DNA of 64,000 bases from Cohnella caldifontis. GTDB taxonomy: Bacteria; Bacillota; Bacilli; Paenibacillales; Paenibacillaceae. Shown one piece after another: positions 16,864-25,159 of this stretch. The translations under genes and the position numbers were made by a program. How positions within the stretch are numbered: position 1 is the first letter of the stretch; the number at the start of each line of letters is the position of its first letter. The stretch is from NCBI RefSeq assembly GCF_029360585.1, contig NZ_JAQZSJ010000009.1, positions 1-64,000 of the forward strand, given 5' to 3'. Below the pieces are notes generated by a model that saw nothing but the letters and a program-made list of their open reading frames with translations, had not been told where the DNA came from and searched no databases.

Positions 16864-18561
16864 TTATTCGAACGCGGCAGGCTGCTCCCCGATCCGGAAA
16901 CGGGAGATGCGGGCCTGCAGTTCCTCCGCTTCCCGAGCCAAACGTTCGGCCGAAGCCGCCATTTCTTCCAGCGCCGCGTTCTGCTTGACCACCGTCTCTT
17001 TCACGCCCAGCGTGCCGGCCGCCGCCCGCTCGGACACCTCCCGGATCCCTTCCATCGCTTCCGCCGCATCGCGGGCCAGCCGCGACAGCATTTCCGAGCG
17101 CGCGGTCATTTCTTCCGCTTGGCGGAACGCTTCGCGCACCGATTCGCCGATCCGCCCGAAGGCATCGCCGGCTTGGCGGACGATCGCGAGACCCGCGGAT
17201 ACTTCCCGGGAGCCGGAAGACGTTGATTTTTCCACTTCCCCCATCTCGAACTGAATGTTCTCGACCATCGCGCCGACCTCCTCCGCCGCCGCGGAGGTTT
17301 GCAGGGACAGCTTGCGGATTTCCTCCGCCACGACGCCGAAGCTTTTGCCGTACACGCCCGCGCGCGAAGCTTCGATCGAAGCGTTGAGCGCCAGCATGTT
17401 CGTCTGCCGCGCGATCGCCGCGATCGATCGGGCGATCCGGTCGATCTGCTCGGCGCGGCCGGACAGCCTTTGGACCGCGGAGGCGAGCCCTTCCATTCCC
17501 CGTCCGATCAAGCCCATCTGCCGGAGAACTTGCTCCATGAACGATTGGCCCTCGTCCGTCGCCGCATGGGCTTCCGCGGAGCGGCTCAGCACGATCCGGG
17601 ACGCTTCCTCGATCTCCCCGGCGGAGACCGCCATGCGGTCCATGCCGGCGGCGCCGCGGAGCACGCTGTCCCTCTGCGCTTCGGCGCCGGCCGCGATTTC
17701 CGCCACGACCGACGCGATATGCTCCGACCATTCGCCCACGTGCCCGCTCCGAATCCGAAGCCGGCCCGTTTCTTCGGCTACCCGCCCGGCGCTGCGTCCC
17801 GCTTGCCGCAGAATGTCCCGCAGCCCTTCCTTCATCGAATGGAAAGCATCCGCCAGCTTGCGGAGCTCGTCCTTCGTGCGGACCGCGATCGCACTGCCCG
17901 TCAGGTCGCCCTGCGCGATGGCGTCCGCCGCTTCGACCAGCCGTTTCACCGGCCGGACGATCGTCCTCGACAGCGTCCAGCCGATCAGCACGGCGAGCCC
18001 GACGGCCAGCACGCTGAAGCCGATCGAGGCCTGAAGGAGAAGCCGAACGTTCGCCTCGTTGTCGGCCTTGGCCGACGCCAAGCGCTCCTTCTCCCGTGCG
18101 CTCACCGACGCGGCGGATTCCGCCAATTGGGCGGAGGTCGGAACCGCCCACATGCCGGCCTCGGTCCGCGCGAGATCCGGTTTGTTTTCCCGCACGTAGG
18201 AAACGACTTTCTCGACCAACCGGGCGAACGTCTGGTTGGACTCCTTCATGCGGGAAATGCCCTCATCATCCCCCGCGCGGTCCGCGGCCAAGGCGTCGAT
18301 TTCCCGGCCGAGCCTGCCGTTCGCGTCCCGCAATTCCCGTTCGGAGTCCGCGTCCGGTTTCAACATATAGCCGTACAGCAGCCCCTGCTGCCGCTCCGCC
18401 AACGATTGGATGTCCGCGATCCGCTCCGAAACCGCGGCTTGCCTTGCCAGCAGGCGATCGTAGGTGTCTTGCACGCCGCTCATCAGCGTGCTGGCCATTC
18501 CGCTCGTTGCCGCCACCAGCAAGGCTACGGCCAGGAAAGCCCCGATCAATTTTCGACGCAC
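16864..18561 (-). CDS. Methyl-accepting chemotaxis protein
   Basis: 565-residue transmembrane chemoreceptor. TM1 at about 7-27, an extracytoplasmic helical ligand region to about 178, TM2 at about 182-204, HAMP ([20 protein letters not shown]), then a long cytoplasmic hairpin with the conserved tip [20 protein letters not shown] and [10 protein letters not shown]. It should signal through CheW/CheA. The start is GTG at 18561 with GGAGG 7 nt upstream. It follows mglC by 78 bp, with a stem-loop and a cre-like site between them. The position suggests it senses ligand-loaded MglB, as Trg does in E. coli; that link is inference. Confidence 0.92.
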   Translation of the reverse strand: MRRKLIGAFLAVALLVAATSGMASTLMSGVQDTYDRLLARQAAVSERIADIQSLAERQQGLLYGYMLKPDADSERELRDANGRLGREIDALAADRAGDDEGISRMKESNQTFARLVEKVVSYVRENKPDLARTEAGMWAVPTSAQLAESAASVSAREKERLASAKADNEANVRLLLQASIGFSVLAVGLAVLIGWTLSRTIVRPVKRLVEAADAIAQGDLTGSAIAVRTKDELRKLADAFHSMKEGLRDILRQAGRSAGRVAEETGRLRIRSGHVGEWSEHIASVVAEIAAGAEAQRDSVLRGAAGMDRMAVSAGEIEEASRIVLSRSAEAHAATDEGQSFMEQVLRQMGLIGRGMEGLASAVQRLSGRAEQIDRIARSIAAIARQTNMLALNASIEASRAGVYGKSFGVVAEEIRKLSLQTSAAAEEVGAMVENIQFEMGEVEKSTSSGSREVSAGLAIVRQAGDAFGRIGESVREAFRQAEEMTARSEMLSRLARDAAEAMEGIREVSERAAAGTLGVKETVVKQNAALEEMAASAERLAREAEELQARISRFRIGEQPAAFE

Positions 18562-18580
18562 CGGTCATCCTCCTTTCGCT

Positions 18581-18594
18581 TGTAAGCGCTGTCA
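18581..18594. promoter_or_regulatory. cre-like CcpA site before the chemoreceptor gene
   Basis: TGTAAGCGCTGTCA matches the B. subtilis cre pattern TGWAANCGNTNWCA at every fixed position. It sits just upstream of the chemoreceptor ribosome site. Confidence 0.65.
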
Positions 18595-18612
18595 CGAAAC
18601 TTCCGCGAAAAG

Positions 18613-18626
18613 GCCGCCGAAGCGGC
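18613..18626 (-). terminator. UUCG hairpin between mglC and the chemoreceptor gene
   Basis: On the minus-strand transcript GCGGC-class arms (18613-18617, 18622-18626) close a cUUCGg tetraloop, and CTTTTC follows. It is short, so probably a partial terminator that lowers chemoreceptor expression relative to the transporter. Confidence 0.5.
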
Positions 18627-18639
18627 AGCCCTTATGCGA

Positions 18640-19653
18640 TCATTTTTTGGCCAAATATTTGCGGATATCGATCGAGACGGCCGCGACGATAATCAAGCCT
18701 TTAATGATCAATTGATAGTAGGGACCGACCCCGATGAACGTCAGCCCGTAGTTGATGACGCCGAAGATCAGCACCCCGGCCATGACGCCGGGAACGGTTC
18801 CGATGCCGCCCGTCGTCGATACGCCGCCGACCACGCAAGCCGCGATGGCGTCCAGCTCGTACATGTTGCCGTAAGCGCTGGACGCTCCGCCCGACTTGGC
18901 TGCCTCCAGCATGCCGGCCAGCCCGTAGAGCGCGCCCGCGATGCCGTAAATCCACAGCAGGTTGCGGCTGACGTTGATGCCGGAGACGTGGGCGGCCTGG
19001 ACGTTGCCCCCGATCGCGTACATGTTTTTGCCGAGCCGGGTTTTATTGAAGATCACCCAGCAAATGACGGCGACCGCGATCGCGATGAGGACGAGATACG
19101 GCAGGCTGAAAGAGCCGATCTGGAAACTCCCGGAACCCCATTTGGTGAAATCGGAACGCAGGCCGCCGATCGGCTGAGAATTGTTGGGCGGCATGTCGAA
19201 GTAGAGGGAGTTGACGCCCAGCACGATGACCATCGTCCCCAGCGTCGTGATGAACGGCGGCACGTGCAGCTTGGAAATGACGAGCCCGTTGATCAAGCCG
19301 ACGACCAGCCCCGCCAGAATCGCCAACAAAATCGGAACGAAAACCGGCAGTTCGTTCAGATGGGGAAAAAACTTCTGCGGATAGTCCGACATCTGCACCA
19401 TCGAGGCGGAAATGACCGCCGCCAGCCCGACGACGCGGCCCGCCGACAGGTCGACGCCCCCCGTGATCAGCACGAATGCCGCGCCCAGCGCGATGATCGC
19501 CTTCGTGGAGTTCTGGTGCAGAATGTTCGTCAGCGTGCTGAGCGACAAAAAGTCCGGATTCGACAAGGAGATGCCGATCACCAGCAAGACCAGAACGACG
19601 TAAATCGCGTTCTCCGCAAGAAACGAGTTGATTTTTTTCACGTTTACGTTCAT
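18640..19653 (-). CDS. mglC: Galactose/methyl-galactoside ABC permease MglC
   Basis: 337-residue CUT2 permease with about 8-10 membrane segments. The family motif GGVDLSAGRVVGLAAVISAS, the loop RLGKNMYAIGGNVQAAHVSGIN and the C-terminal YELDAIAACVVGGVSTTGGIG match MglC closely. ATG at 19653 with GGGAGG 7-8 nt upstream, 16 bp after mglA. With MglA and MglB it imports galactose or glucose-type sugars. Confidence 0.94.
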   Translation of the reverse strand: MNVNVKKINSFLAENAIYVVLVLLVIGISLSNPDFLSLSTLTNILHQNSTKAIIALGAAFVLITGGVDLSAGRVVGLAAVISASMVQMSDYPQKFFPHLNELPVFVPILLAILAGLVVGLINGLVISKLHVPPFITTLGTMVIVLGVNSLYFDMPPNNSQPIGGLRSDFTKWGSGSFQIGSFSLPYLVLIAIAVAVICWVIFNKTRLGKNMYAIGGNVQAAHVSGINVSRNLLWIYGIAGALYGLAGMLEAAKSGGASSAYGNMYELDAIAACVVGGVSTTGGIGTVPGVMAGVLIFGVINYGLTFIGVGPYYQLIIKGLIIVAAVSIDIRKYLAKK

Positions 19654-19669
19654 GCGATATCCTCCCGTT

Positions 19670-21172
19670 TCAGGCCGAATGTTGGGCGGCCAGCCGCATA
19701 ATCTGTTCTTCCGTGGCGGTTTTGCCGTCCACGATGCCGGTCAGCCGGCCCTCGCACATGACCATGATCCGGTCGGACATGCCCAGCAGCTCCGGCATTT
19801 CGGACGAGATCATGATGATGCTTTTGCCGCTCGCGGCCAAGTCGGCGATGATCGAGTAAATCTCGTATTTGGCGCCGACGTCGATGCCGCGGGTCGGTTC
19901 GTCGAGCAGCAGGATGTCCGGCTGCGTCAGCAGCCAGCGGGCCAGCAGCACCTTCTGCTGGTTGCCTCCGGACAGGTACCGGATCAACGTCTTCATGGAC
20001 GGCGTCTTGACGCTCAGCCGGCCGACGTGGCGTTCGGTATCTTCGCGGCGCCGCGCTTCGTTCAAGAAGCCGTATCGGGCATAGCTTTTCTGGTTGGCGA
20101 TCACCGTGTTCTCGAGCACGGACAGCACGGGAATGATGCCGGTGACGCGCCGTTCTTCGGTAAGCAGGGCCATTTTGTGCCTGATGGCGTCCACGGGCCT
20201 GCGGATTTTGACCGGCATGCCGTTCAGCAGCATGCTGCCGGACGCCACGGAGCGGAGGCCGAACAGCGCTTCGATCAGTTCCGTGCGCTGGGCGCCCACG
20301 AGTCCTCCGACCCCCAGGATCTCGCCCCGCCGCAGCTCGAAGGATACGTCCTTGAACGACTTCGGAAACGGCGAGGTGAATCCTTCGACCCGCAGCACCA
20401 CTTCTCCGGGCACGTTCTCCCGGTTGGGGTAACGCTGGGTCAGATCGCGGCCGACCATCCGGGAAATGATGAGGTCGGTCGTCAGCTCGGACGCCGGCCA
20501 GGTCCCGATTTTCCGGCCGTCGCGCATGATCGTGACGTCGTCCGAAATCCGCAAAATCTCTTCCATCTTGTGCGAAATATAAATGATCGCGACTCCCCGT
20601 TTTTTCAAATCCCCGATGATCCGGAACAAATGCTCCACTTCGTTGCCCGTTAGGGAAGACGTCGGTTCGTCCATGATTATCACTTTCGCGTTATAGGAAA
20701 CCGCTTTGGCGATCTCGATCATTTGAATCTGGGAAACGGAGAGGTTGCCGATGATCGTATCCGGTTTCAGGTCCATGTTCAAATCTTCGAAAAGCTTCTC
20801 GGTATCGCGGAACATGCGGCCATGGTCGACGAACGGCCCCCGCATCGGGAACCGGCCCAGCCAAATGTTCTCCATGACGCTTCGCCGGGGGACCGGATGC
20901 AGCTCCTGGTGGATCATGGCGATCCCGCCGTTCAAAGCCGAGCGGGAATCCGGCAGATGCAGCTTCCGCCCGTTCATCCGGATTTCGCCCGCGTCGGGCG
21001 CGTAGATGCCGAACAGACACTTCATCAAAGTCGATTTGCCGGCGCCGTTCTCGCCCATCAGGGCGTGCACCGTGCCCGTACGAACCTGCAGCGTGACGTC
21101 GTTCAGCGCCTTGACGCCCGGAAATTCCTTGGAGACCCCGTCCATTTCCAGCAAATATTGCGGTTCCGTCAT
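19670..21172 (-). CDS. mglA: Galactose/methyl-galactoside ABC ATPase MglA
   Basis: 500 residues with two ABC domains. Domain 1 has GENGAGKST, the signature-region LSVSQIQMIEIAKAV and VIIMDEPTSSLTGNEV; domain 2 has GLVGAQRTEL in place of a full Walker A, the signature YLSGGNQQKVLLARWL and LLLDEPTRGIDVGAK. The TxxSLT word of domain 1 is typical of MglA. The ATG at 21172 has AAGGGG 8 nt upstream; the longer frame would begin at a GTG overlapping that site. It lies 79 bp after mglB. Confidence 0.94.
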   Translation of the reverse strand: MTEPQYLLEMDGVSKEFPGVKALNDVTLQVRTGTVHALMGENGAGKSTLMKCLFGIYAPDAGEIRMNGRKLHLPDSRSALNGGIAMIHQELHPVPRRSVMENIWLGRFPMRGPFVDHGRMFRDTEKLFEDLNMDLKPDTIIGNLSVSQIQMIEIAKAVSYNAKVIIMDEPTSSLTGNEVEHLFRIIGDLKKRGVAIIYISHKMEEILRISDDVTIMRDGRKIGTWPASELTTDLIISRMVGRDLTQRYPNRENVPGEVVLRVEGFTSPFPKSFKDVSFELRRGEILGVGGLVGAQRTELIEALFGLRSVASGSMLLNGMPVKIRRPVDAIRHKMALLTEERRVTGIIPVLSVLENTVIANQKSYARYGFLNEARRREDTERHVGRLSVKTPSMKTLIRYLSGGNQQKVLLARWLLTQPDILLLDEPTRGIDVGAKYEIYSIIADLAASGKSIIMISSEMPELLGMSDRIMVMCEGRLTGIVDGKTATEEQIMRLAAQHSA

Positions 21173-21251
21173 CTTACACACCCCTTGGCGTTCGGTCTCG
21201 CGGACAGGAAAACGGAGAAGCGGCGCAAGAGCAGCCGCTTCTCCGCCCCGT

Positions 21252-22295
21252 TTACTTGGCGTCGTTCATGTTGTCCTTCGTGATTTTCTTGTAAGGAACC
21301 CAGATGTACTTGCCGTCGGTGATGTCGAAGCCGGTGTTGTCCTTGGAGGGCGTCTCGCCTTTCGCCAAGGCTACGGCCAGCTTCAGCGTCGCGCCGCCTT
21401 GGTTCTTCGCGTCGTTGAGGACGGTGCCCAGCAGCGTGCCGTCGGACAGCGCCTGGAGAGCGGGAGCCGTCGCGTCGACGCCGACGACCGGCATGAATTT
21501 GTTGTCTTTGAAATAGCCGGCGGCTTTCAACGCTTCGATCGCGCCGAGCGCCATGTCGTCGTTGTTGGCCAGCACGGCTTCGATCTTGTCGCCGTGGGCG
21601 GAGAGGAACGTCGCCATTTTGTCCTGCGCTTTGACGCGGTCCCACATGGCGGTGTCTTCCGCGAGCTTCTCGACCTGGATGCCGGCGTCTTCGATTGCCT
21701 GGACGGAGAATTTCGTGCGGAGCGTCGCGTCTTGGTGGCCCGGTTCGCCCGTCAGCATGATGTACTGGATTTTGCCGTCCTTGTTCTTGTCGGCCTCGGG
21801 ATGCGCCTTCCAGTAGTCGACGAGCAGCTCGCCTTCCATCGTGCCGGATTGCTCGGCCTTCGCGCCGACGTAGTAGACTTTATCCCACTTCTTCATGTCG
21901 TCCGCCAGCGGTTCGCGGTTGAAGAACACGACCGGGATGTTCGCGGACTTCGCCTTGTCGATGATGACGCCCGCCGCCGTGCGGTCGACCGGGTTGATCG
22001 CCATGGCGTTGTATTTCTTCGAAACGAACAGGTCGACCTTGTCGTTCTGGGTCGGCTGCGAGTTCTGGCTGTCGACGATGTCGACTTTGGCCAGGCCGTT
22101 CGCCGCGTCCGAGATCGCGTTGCGGACGCCCGTCATGAAGGTGTCGTCGAATTTGTAGATCGCGACGCCGATCGTCAGGTCTCCGCCGCCTCCGCCGGAG
22201 CCCGCGCTGCCTCCGTCGTCCTTCTTGCCGCAAGCGGACAGCGCCGTGACCGCCAATGCCCCCGCAATGACTACCGGAATCCATTTCTTTTTCAT
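21252..22295 (-). CDS. mglB: Galactose-binding lipoprotein MglB
   Basis: 347-residue lipid-anchored binding protein: the signal peptide ends ALSAC (C21) and a Gly/Ser linker follows. Segments IGVAIYKFDDTFMTGVRNAI, KVDLFVSKKYNAMAINPVDR, IPVVFFNREPL, VLANNDDMALGAIEALKAAG and VVGVDATAPALQAL match galactose/glucose-binding MglB, including the NNDDMALG sugar and calcium region. ATG at 22295 with AAGGAGG 7 nt upstream. It is the first transport gene, preceded by a regulated promoter with two direct repeats. Confidence 0.94.
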   Translation of the reverse strand: MKKKWIPVVIAGALAVTALSACGKKDDGGSAGSGGGGGDLTIGVAIYKFDDTFMTGVRNAISDAANGLAKVDIVDSQNSQPTQNDKVDLFVSKKYNAMAINPVDRTAAGVIIDKAKSANIPVVFFNREPLADDMKKWDKVYYVGAKAEQSGTMEGELLVDYWKAHPEADKNKDGKIQYIMLTGEPGHQDATLRTKFSVQAIEDAGIQVEKLAEDTAMWDRVKAQDKMATFLSAHGDKIEAVLANNDDMALGAIEALKAAGYFKDNKFMPVVGVDATAPALQALSDGTLLGTVLNDAKNQGGATLKLAVALAKGETPSKDNTGFDITDGKYIWVPYKKITKDNMNDAK

Positions 22296-22341
22296 GCTTG
22301 GACCTCCTTGAATGGGTTCGGAAAAGTGGATTACACCGACG

Positions 22342-22370
22342 ATTATGGCCGAATCGGCTCGGGAAGCGAA
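22342..22370 (-). promoter_or_regulatory. mglB: Predicted mglB promoter
   Basis: Minus strand -35 TTCGCT (22365-22370), 17-bp spacer, -10 CATAAT (22342-22347). The poor -35 fits an activator-dependent promoter. Confidence 0.5.
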
Positions 22371-22371
22371 T

Positions 22372-22403
22372 TGAAAATCCTCCTGTATATCATGAAAATC
22401 CTC
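22372..22403. promoter_or_regulatory. Two direct repeats 21 bp apart, probable AraC-type activator site
   Basis: TGAAAATCCTC occurs at 22372-22382 and 22393-22403 in the same orientation, exactly 21 bp (two helical turns) apart and ending 1 bp from the -35 of mglB. This is the classic layout for an AraC-family activator; the candidate protein is the regulator at 25156-26823. Confidence 0.7.
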
Positions 22404-22427
22404 ATGACTATTTCCCGTGAATACCGG

Positions 22428-23399
22428 TTACTGCACGAACGGGAACAGCAGCTTCTGGTTGTCGGACCAGAACATGCTCTCCGCGTCGATCACCTTCGTG
22501 CCCGTGTCGATGCGTTTCTCCACCGGCTTGTGTTCCAGCGCCTCCACCGCCGTTTTCACGCCCAAATACCCGATGCTGAAAGGGTTCTGGATTACCGTCG
22601 CCTGAATCACGCCCTCCTGCAGCCACTCCAGCTCCTCCGGGCTGTTGTCGAAACCGACGAGCTTGATCCCGCCGATTCGCTTCATTCGGCTGATCTGTTC
22701 GGCCGCGCCCGCCGCCGCCGAGGCGTTCAGCGCCAAAATCCCGTCGAACGGCCCTTCCCGGGCGATCAAATCCTTCACCATATCGGCGCACTGGTGCGCG
22801 TCCAGACTGCAGGGCGCGGTACGGACGGCGAGAATATCCGGGTCTCCTGCCCACTCGTCGAGAATTCCGCGTTCCCTCTCTTCCGTATTCCGCGCCCCCT
22901 TCAAGTAGCCCAAGATGAGAAACCGCCCCTGGCCGGTCGCGATCTCCTTCATCTTCCGGGCGGCTTGCCGCCCGGCTTCGTAATTGTCGATGCCGACGAA
23001 ACTGCGGATCTTGCCGGAGTCGATCTCCGACTCGATCGCCACGACCGGCACGCCTCGGCTTTCGGCGCTTTCCGCCGGCGCCGCCAGCCGTTCGTAATCG
23101 CTCGCGGCGATCACCATCCCGTCCACGCCGTACGCCAGGTAGCGATTGACGCGGTCGATCTGTCCCGCGACGTCGGTCTCCTGCTCCGGCGCGTCGAACG
23201 TCAGCTTGACCCCGAGCTCTTTCGCGGCGGCTTCGGCACCCATTTTGACCGTGCTCCAGAACTCTCCCCGGCTTTTGGCGATCAACGCGATTTCCTTCTG
23301 CGAATCCTCGGCGCTCGGGATTTCCCCTTGGCGGGTACATGCCGCAAGCAGCGCCATGGCGAATAGGGCGGCGCTCAGCCGAATCCGGAATCCGGTCAT
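22428..23399 (-). CDS. RbsB-like sugar-binding lipoprotein of the mgl sensory operon
   Basis: 323 residues. The lipobox MALLAAC (C21) makes it a lipoprotein. The type 1 binding fold shows IALIAKSRGEFWSTVKMGAE, AYGVDGMVIAASDYERL, VPVVAIESEIDS, FVGIDNYEAGRQAARKM and IKLVGFDNSPEELEWLQEGV. It starts at an ATGA overlap with the kinase stop, so it is translated with the two-component pair. It is probably a sensing subunit for the kinase rather than the transport binder, which is MglB 132 bp downstream. Confidence 0.88.
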   Translation of the reverse strand: MTGFRIRLSAALFAMALLAACTRQGEIPSAEDSQKEIALIAKSRGEFWSTVKMGAEAAAKELGVKLTFDAPEQETDVAGQIDRVNRYLAYGVDGMVIAASDYERLAAPAESAESRGVPVVAIESEIDSGKIRSFVGIDNYEAGRQAARKMKEIATGQGRFLILGYLKGARNTEERERGILDEWAGDPDILAVRTAPCSLDAHQCADMVKDLIAREGPFDGILALNASAAAGAAEQISRMKRIGGIKLVGFDNSPEELEWLQEGVIQATVIQNPFSIGYLGVKTAVEALEHKPVEKRIDTGTKVIDAESMFWSDNQKLLFPFVQ

Positions 23400-25159
23400 T
23401 GGCGTTCCTCCTCCCGCAGGCAGGGAAGCCAGACGTCCACCGTCGTCCCTGCCTCCCGCTCGCTCTGGATCCGCAGGCCGTATTCGTCGCCGAACTGCAG
23501 CCGGATCCGTTCATGCACGTTATACAGTCCGATGCCGTTCTCCCGGACGCCGCCCGCTTTCGGTCCCTCCAGCAGGCCCGCCAGCGTCTCCGGTCCCATG
23601 CCCAGACCGTCGTCCTTCACCCGCAAGCGGAGCTTGCCTTCCACGACCGCCGCGGAAATCGCGATGAACCCTTCGTCGGCGCCCGGCTCGATCCCGTGGT
23701 AGATGGCGTTTTCCACGAGGGGCTGCAGCACCAGCTTCAGCGTCAGGCAATCGAGCGCGGCTTCTTCCGCTTCGATGGCGTACTCGAATTTGTTTTTGTA
23801 GCGCATTTTCTGGATGATCAAATAATGCCGGACATGCTCCATTTCGTCGGCGACGGGGATGACGGTCTTGCCCTTGGATAAGCTGATGCGGAAAAACTTC
23901 GACAGCGACGTGATCATGGTAATGACTTCCTCGTTCTTCCCCGTCCCCGCCAGGCGGACGACCGAATTCAGCGTGTTGTACAGGAAATGGGGATGGATCT
24001 GCGACTGCAGCACCTCGAGTTCGGTTTTCCGCTTGGCCTCCTGTTCGTGGATGATCTGGTTCATGAGCTCCCGGATCCGCGTCACCATGAGATTGAACCG
24101 GCGGGACAGCCGGCCGACCTCGTCGTCCCGGCGGATCGGCACGAGAATGTCGAAATTGCCCCGCTCCACCAGCTGCATCGACTTCTCCAGTCGTTTGATC
24201 GGCTGCGAGATTTTGGCGGACATGTACCAGGTGATGAGCAGCACGAAACCCATGACCAACGCGAGCAGCCAGACGAGAAAACTCGTGATTTCCTTGCGCG
24301 TCGTCACCACTTCGTCCATATAGGAGACGCCGACGATTTTCCACCCGACGTTGCCCACGGTCTGGATCGTGATCATCCGGTTCTCGCCCGTCGAATCGTC
24401 GTAGTAACTGCCGTACGTGTATTTCAGGGCTTGCTCCACGTTCTCGTATTTCAGGCCGGCGTAGATCAGCTGCTGCTGAGGATGGTAGATGATGTTGCCC
24501 GCCGATTCGTCGATGATGTAGGCGTAGCCCTTCCGCCCCAGCTTGACGCTGCGGGAGAGGTCGTCGATCATTTTGAAATTGACGTCCACGAGCAGAACCG
24601 CGTTCAGATCCCGGCCGCCCATGTGCAGCGTGATGCCCTTGCTCATGGACACGACCCATTTGTACTGCCCTTTGAAAAGGTTCTGCACGTGCGGCACGGA
24701 AAAGCTGAGATGGTTCGGGTTCTCGACGGCGGAGCGGAACCAGCTCTGGCTCGTGAGATGCGTATTGGACCGCATTTCCTGCGAAGGAAGGGAGGTCATC
24801 CGCTGTCCCGCTTCCGTGAACAAGGCGATGGTGACCAAGTCTTCCCGCGTGCTGAAAATGGTGCCGAGCTGCTCCGACAGCAGTTGGTTCGGGAACGCCT
24901 CGCCCTGCCGAACCTTCTGCTCCACGGCGGAGAAGACGGTTGCCATGCTGCGGATGTAATATTCCAGGTTGGACGCCACTTGGTAAATGACCTGCTGGTT
25001 GCTCTGGACCGTGTTCTTCTCCGCGGTCCGGTTGAATTTGTCGTACAGGACGGCGCTCACGAAGAAGACGACCACCGCCGTCATGGCCGTGAAGGATACG
25101 GCGATCAAAAACTGCATGCTCTTGAAGCTGTACAGCCGGCGGATTCGCAGCCCTTTCAC
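23396..25159 (-). CDS. YesM-type sensor histidine kinase with large extracytoplasmic domain
   Basis: 587 residues. TM1 at about 17-39, a Cache-like extracytoplasmic domain to about 290 (GRKGYAYIIDESAGNIIYHP is a typical Cache segment), TM2 at about 297-320, HAMP, histidine box QSQIHPHFLYNTLNSV (H389), and a C-terminal HATPase (VENAIYHGIEPGADEG; DDGLGMG). The start is GTG at 25159, overlapping the regulator TGA as GTGA, with AGGGGA about 10 nt upstream; the longer frame upstream is a shadow of the regulator gene. It can sense directly through Cache or through the adjacent binding lipoprotein. Confidence 0.92.
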   Translation of the reverse strand: MKGLRIRRLYSFKSMQFLIAVSFTAMTAVVVFFVSAVLYDKFNRTAEKNTVQSNQQVIYQVASNLEYYIRSMATVFSAVEQKVRQGEAFPNQLLSEQLGTIFSTREDLVTIALFTEAGQRMTSLPSQEMRSNTHLTSQSWFRSAVENPNHLSFSVPHVQNLFKGQYKWVVSMSKGITLHMGGRDLNAVLLVDVNFKMIDDLSRSVKLGRKGYAYIIDESAGNIIYHPQQQLIYAGLKYENVEQALKYTYGSYYDDSTGENRMITIQTVGNVGWKIVGVSYMDEVVTTRKEITSFLVWLLALVMGFVLLITWYMSAKISQPIKRLEKSMQLVERGNFDILVPIRRDDEVGRLSRRFNLMVTRIRELMNQIIHEQEAKRKTELEVLQSQIHPHFLYNTLNSVVRLAGTGKNEEVITMITSLSKFFRISLSKGKTVIPVADEMEHVRHYLIIQKMRYKNKFEYAIEAEEAALDCLTLKLVLQPLVENAIYHGIEPGADEGFIAISAAVVEGKLRLRVKDDGLGMGPETLAGLLEGPKAGGVRENGIGLYNVHERIRLQFGDEYGLRIQSEREAGTTVDVWLPCLREEERQ

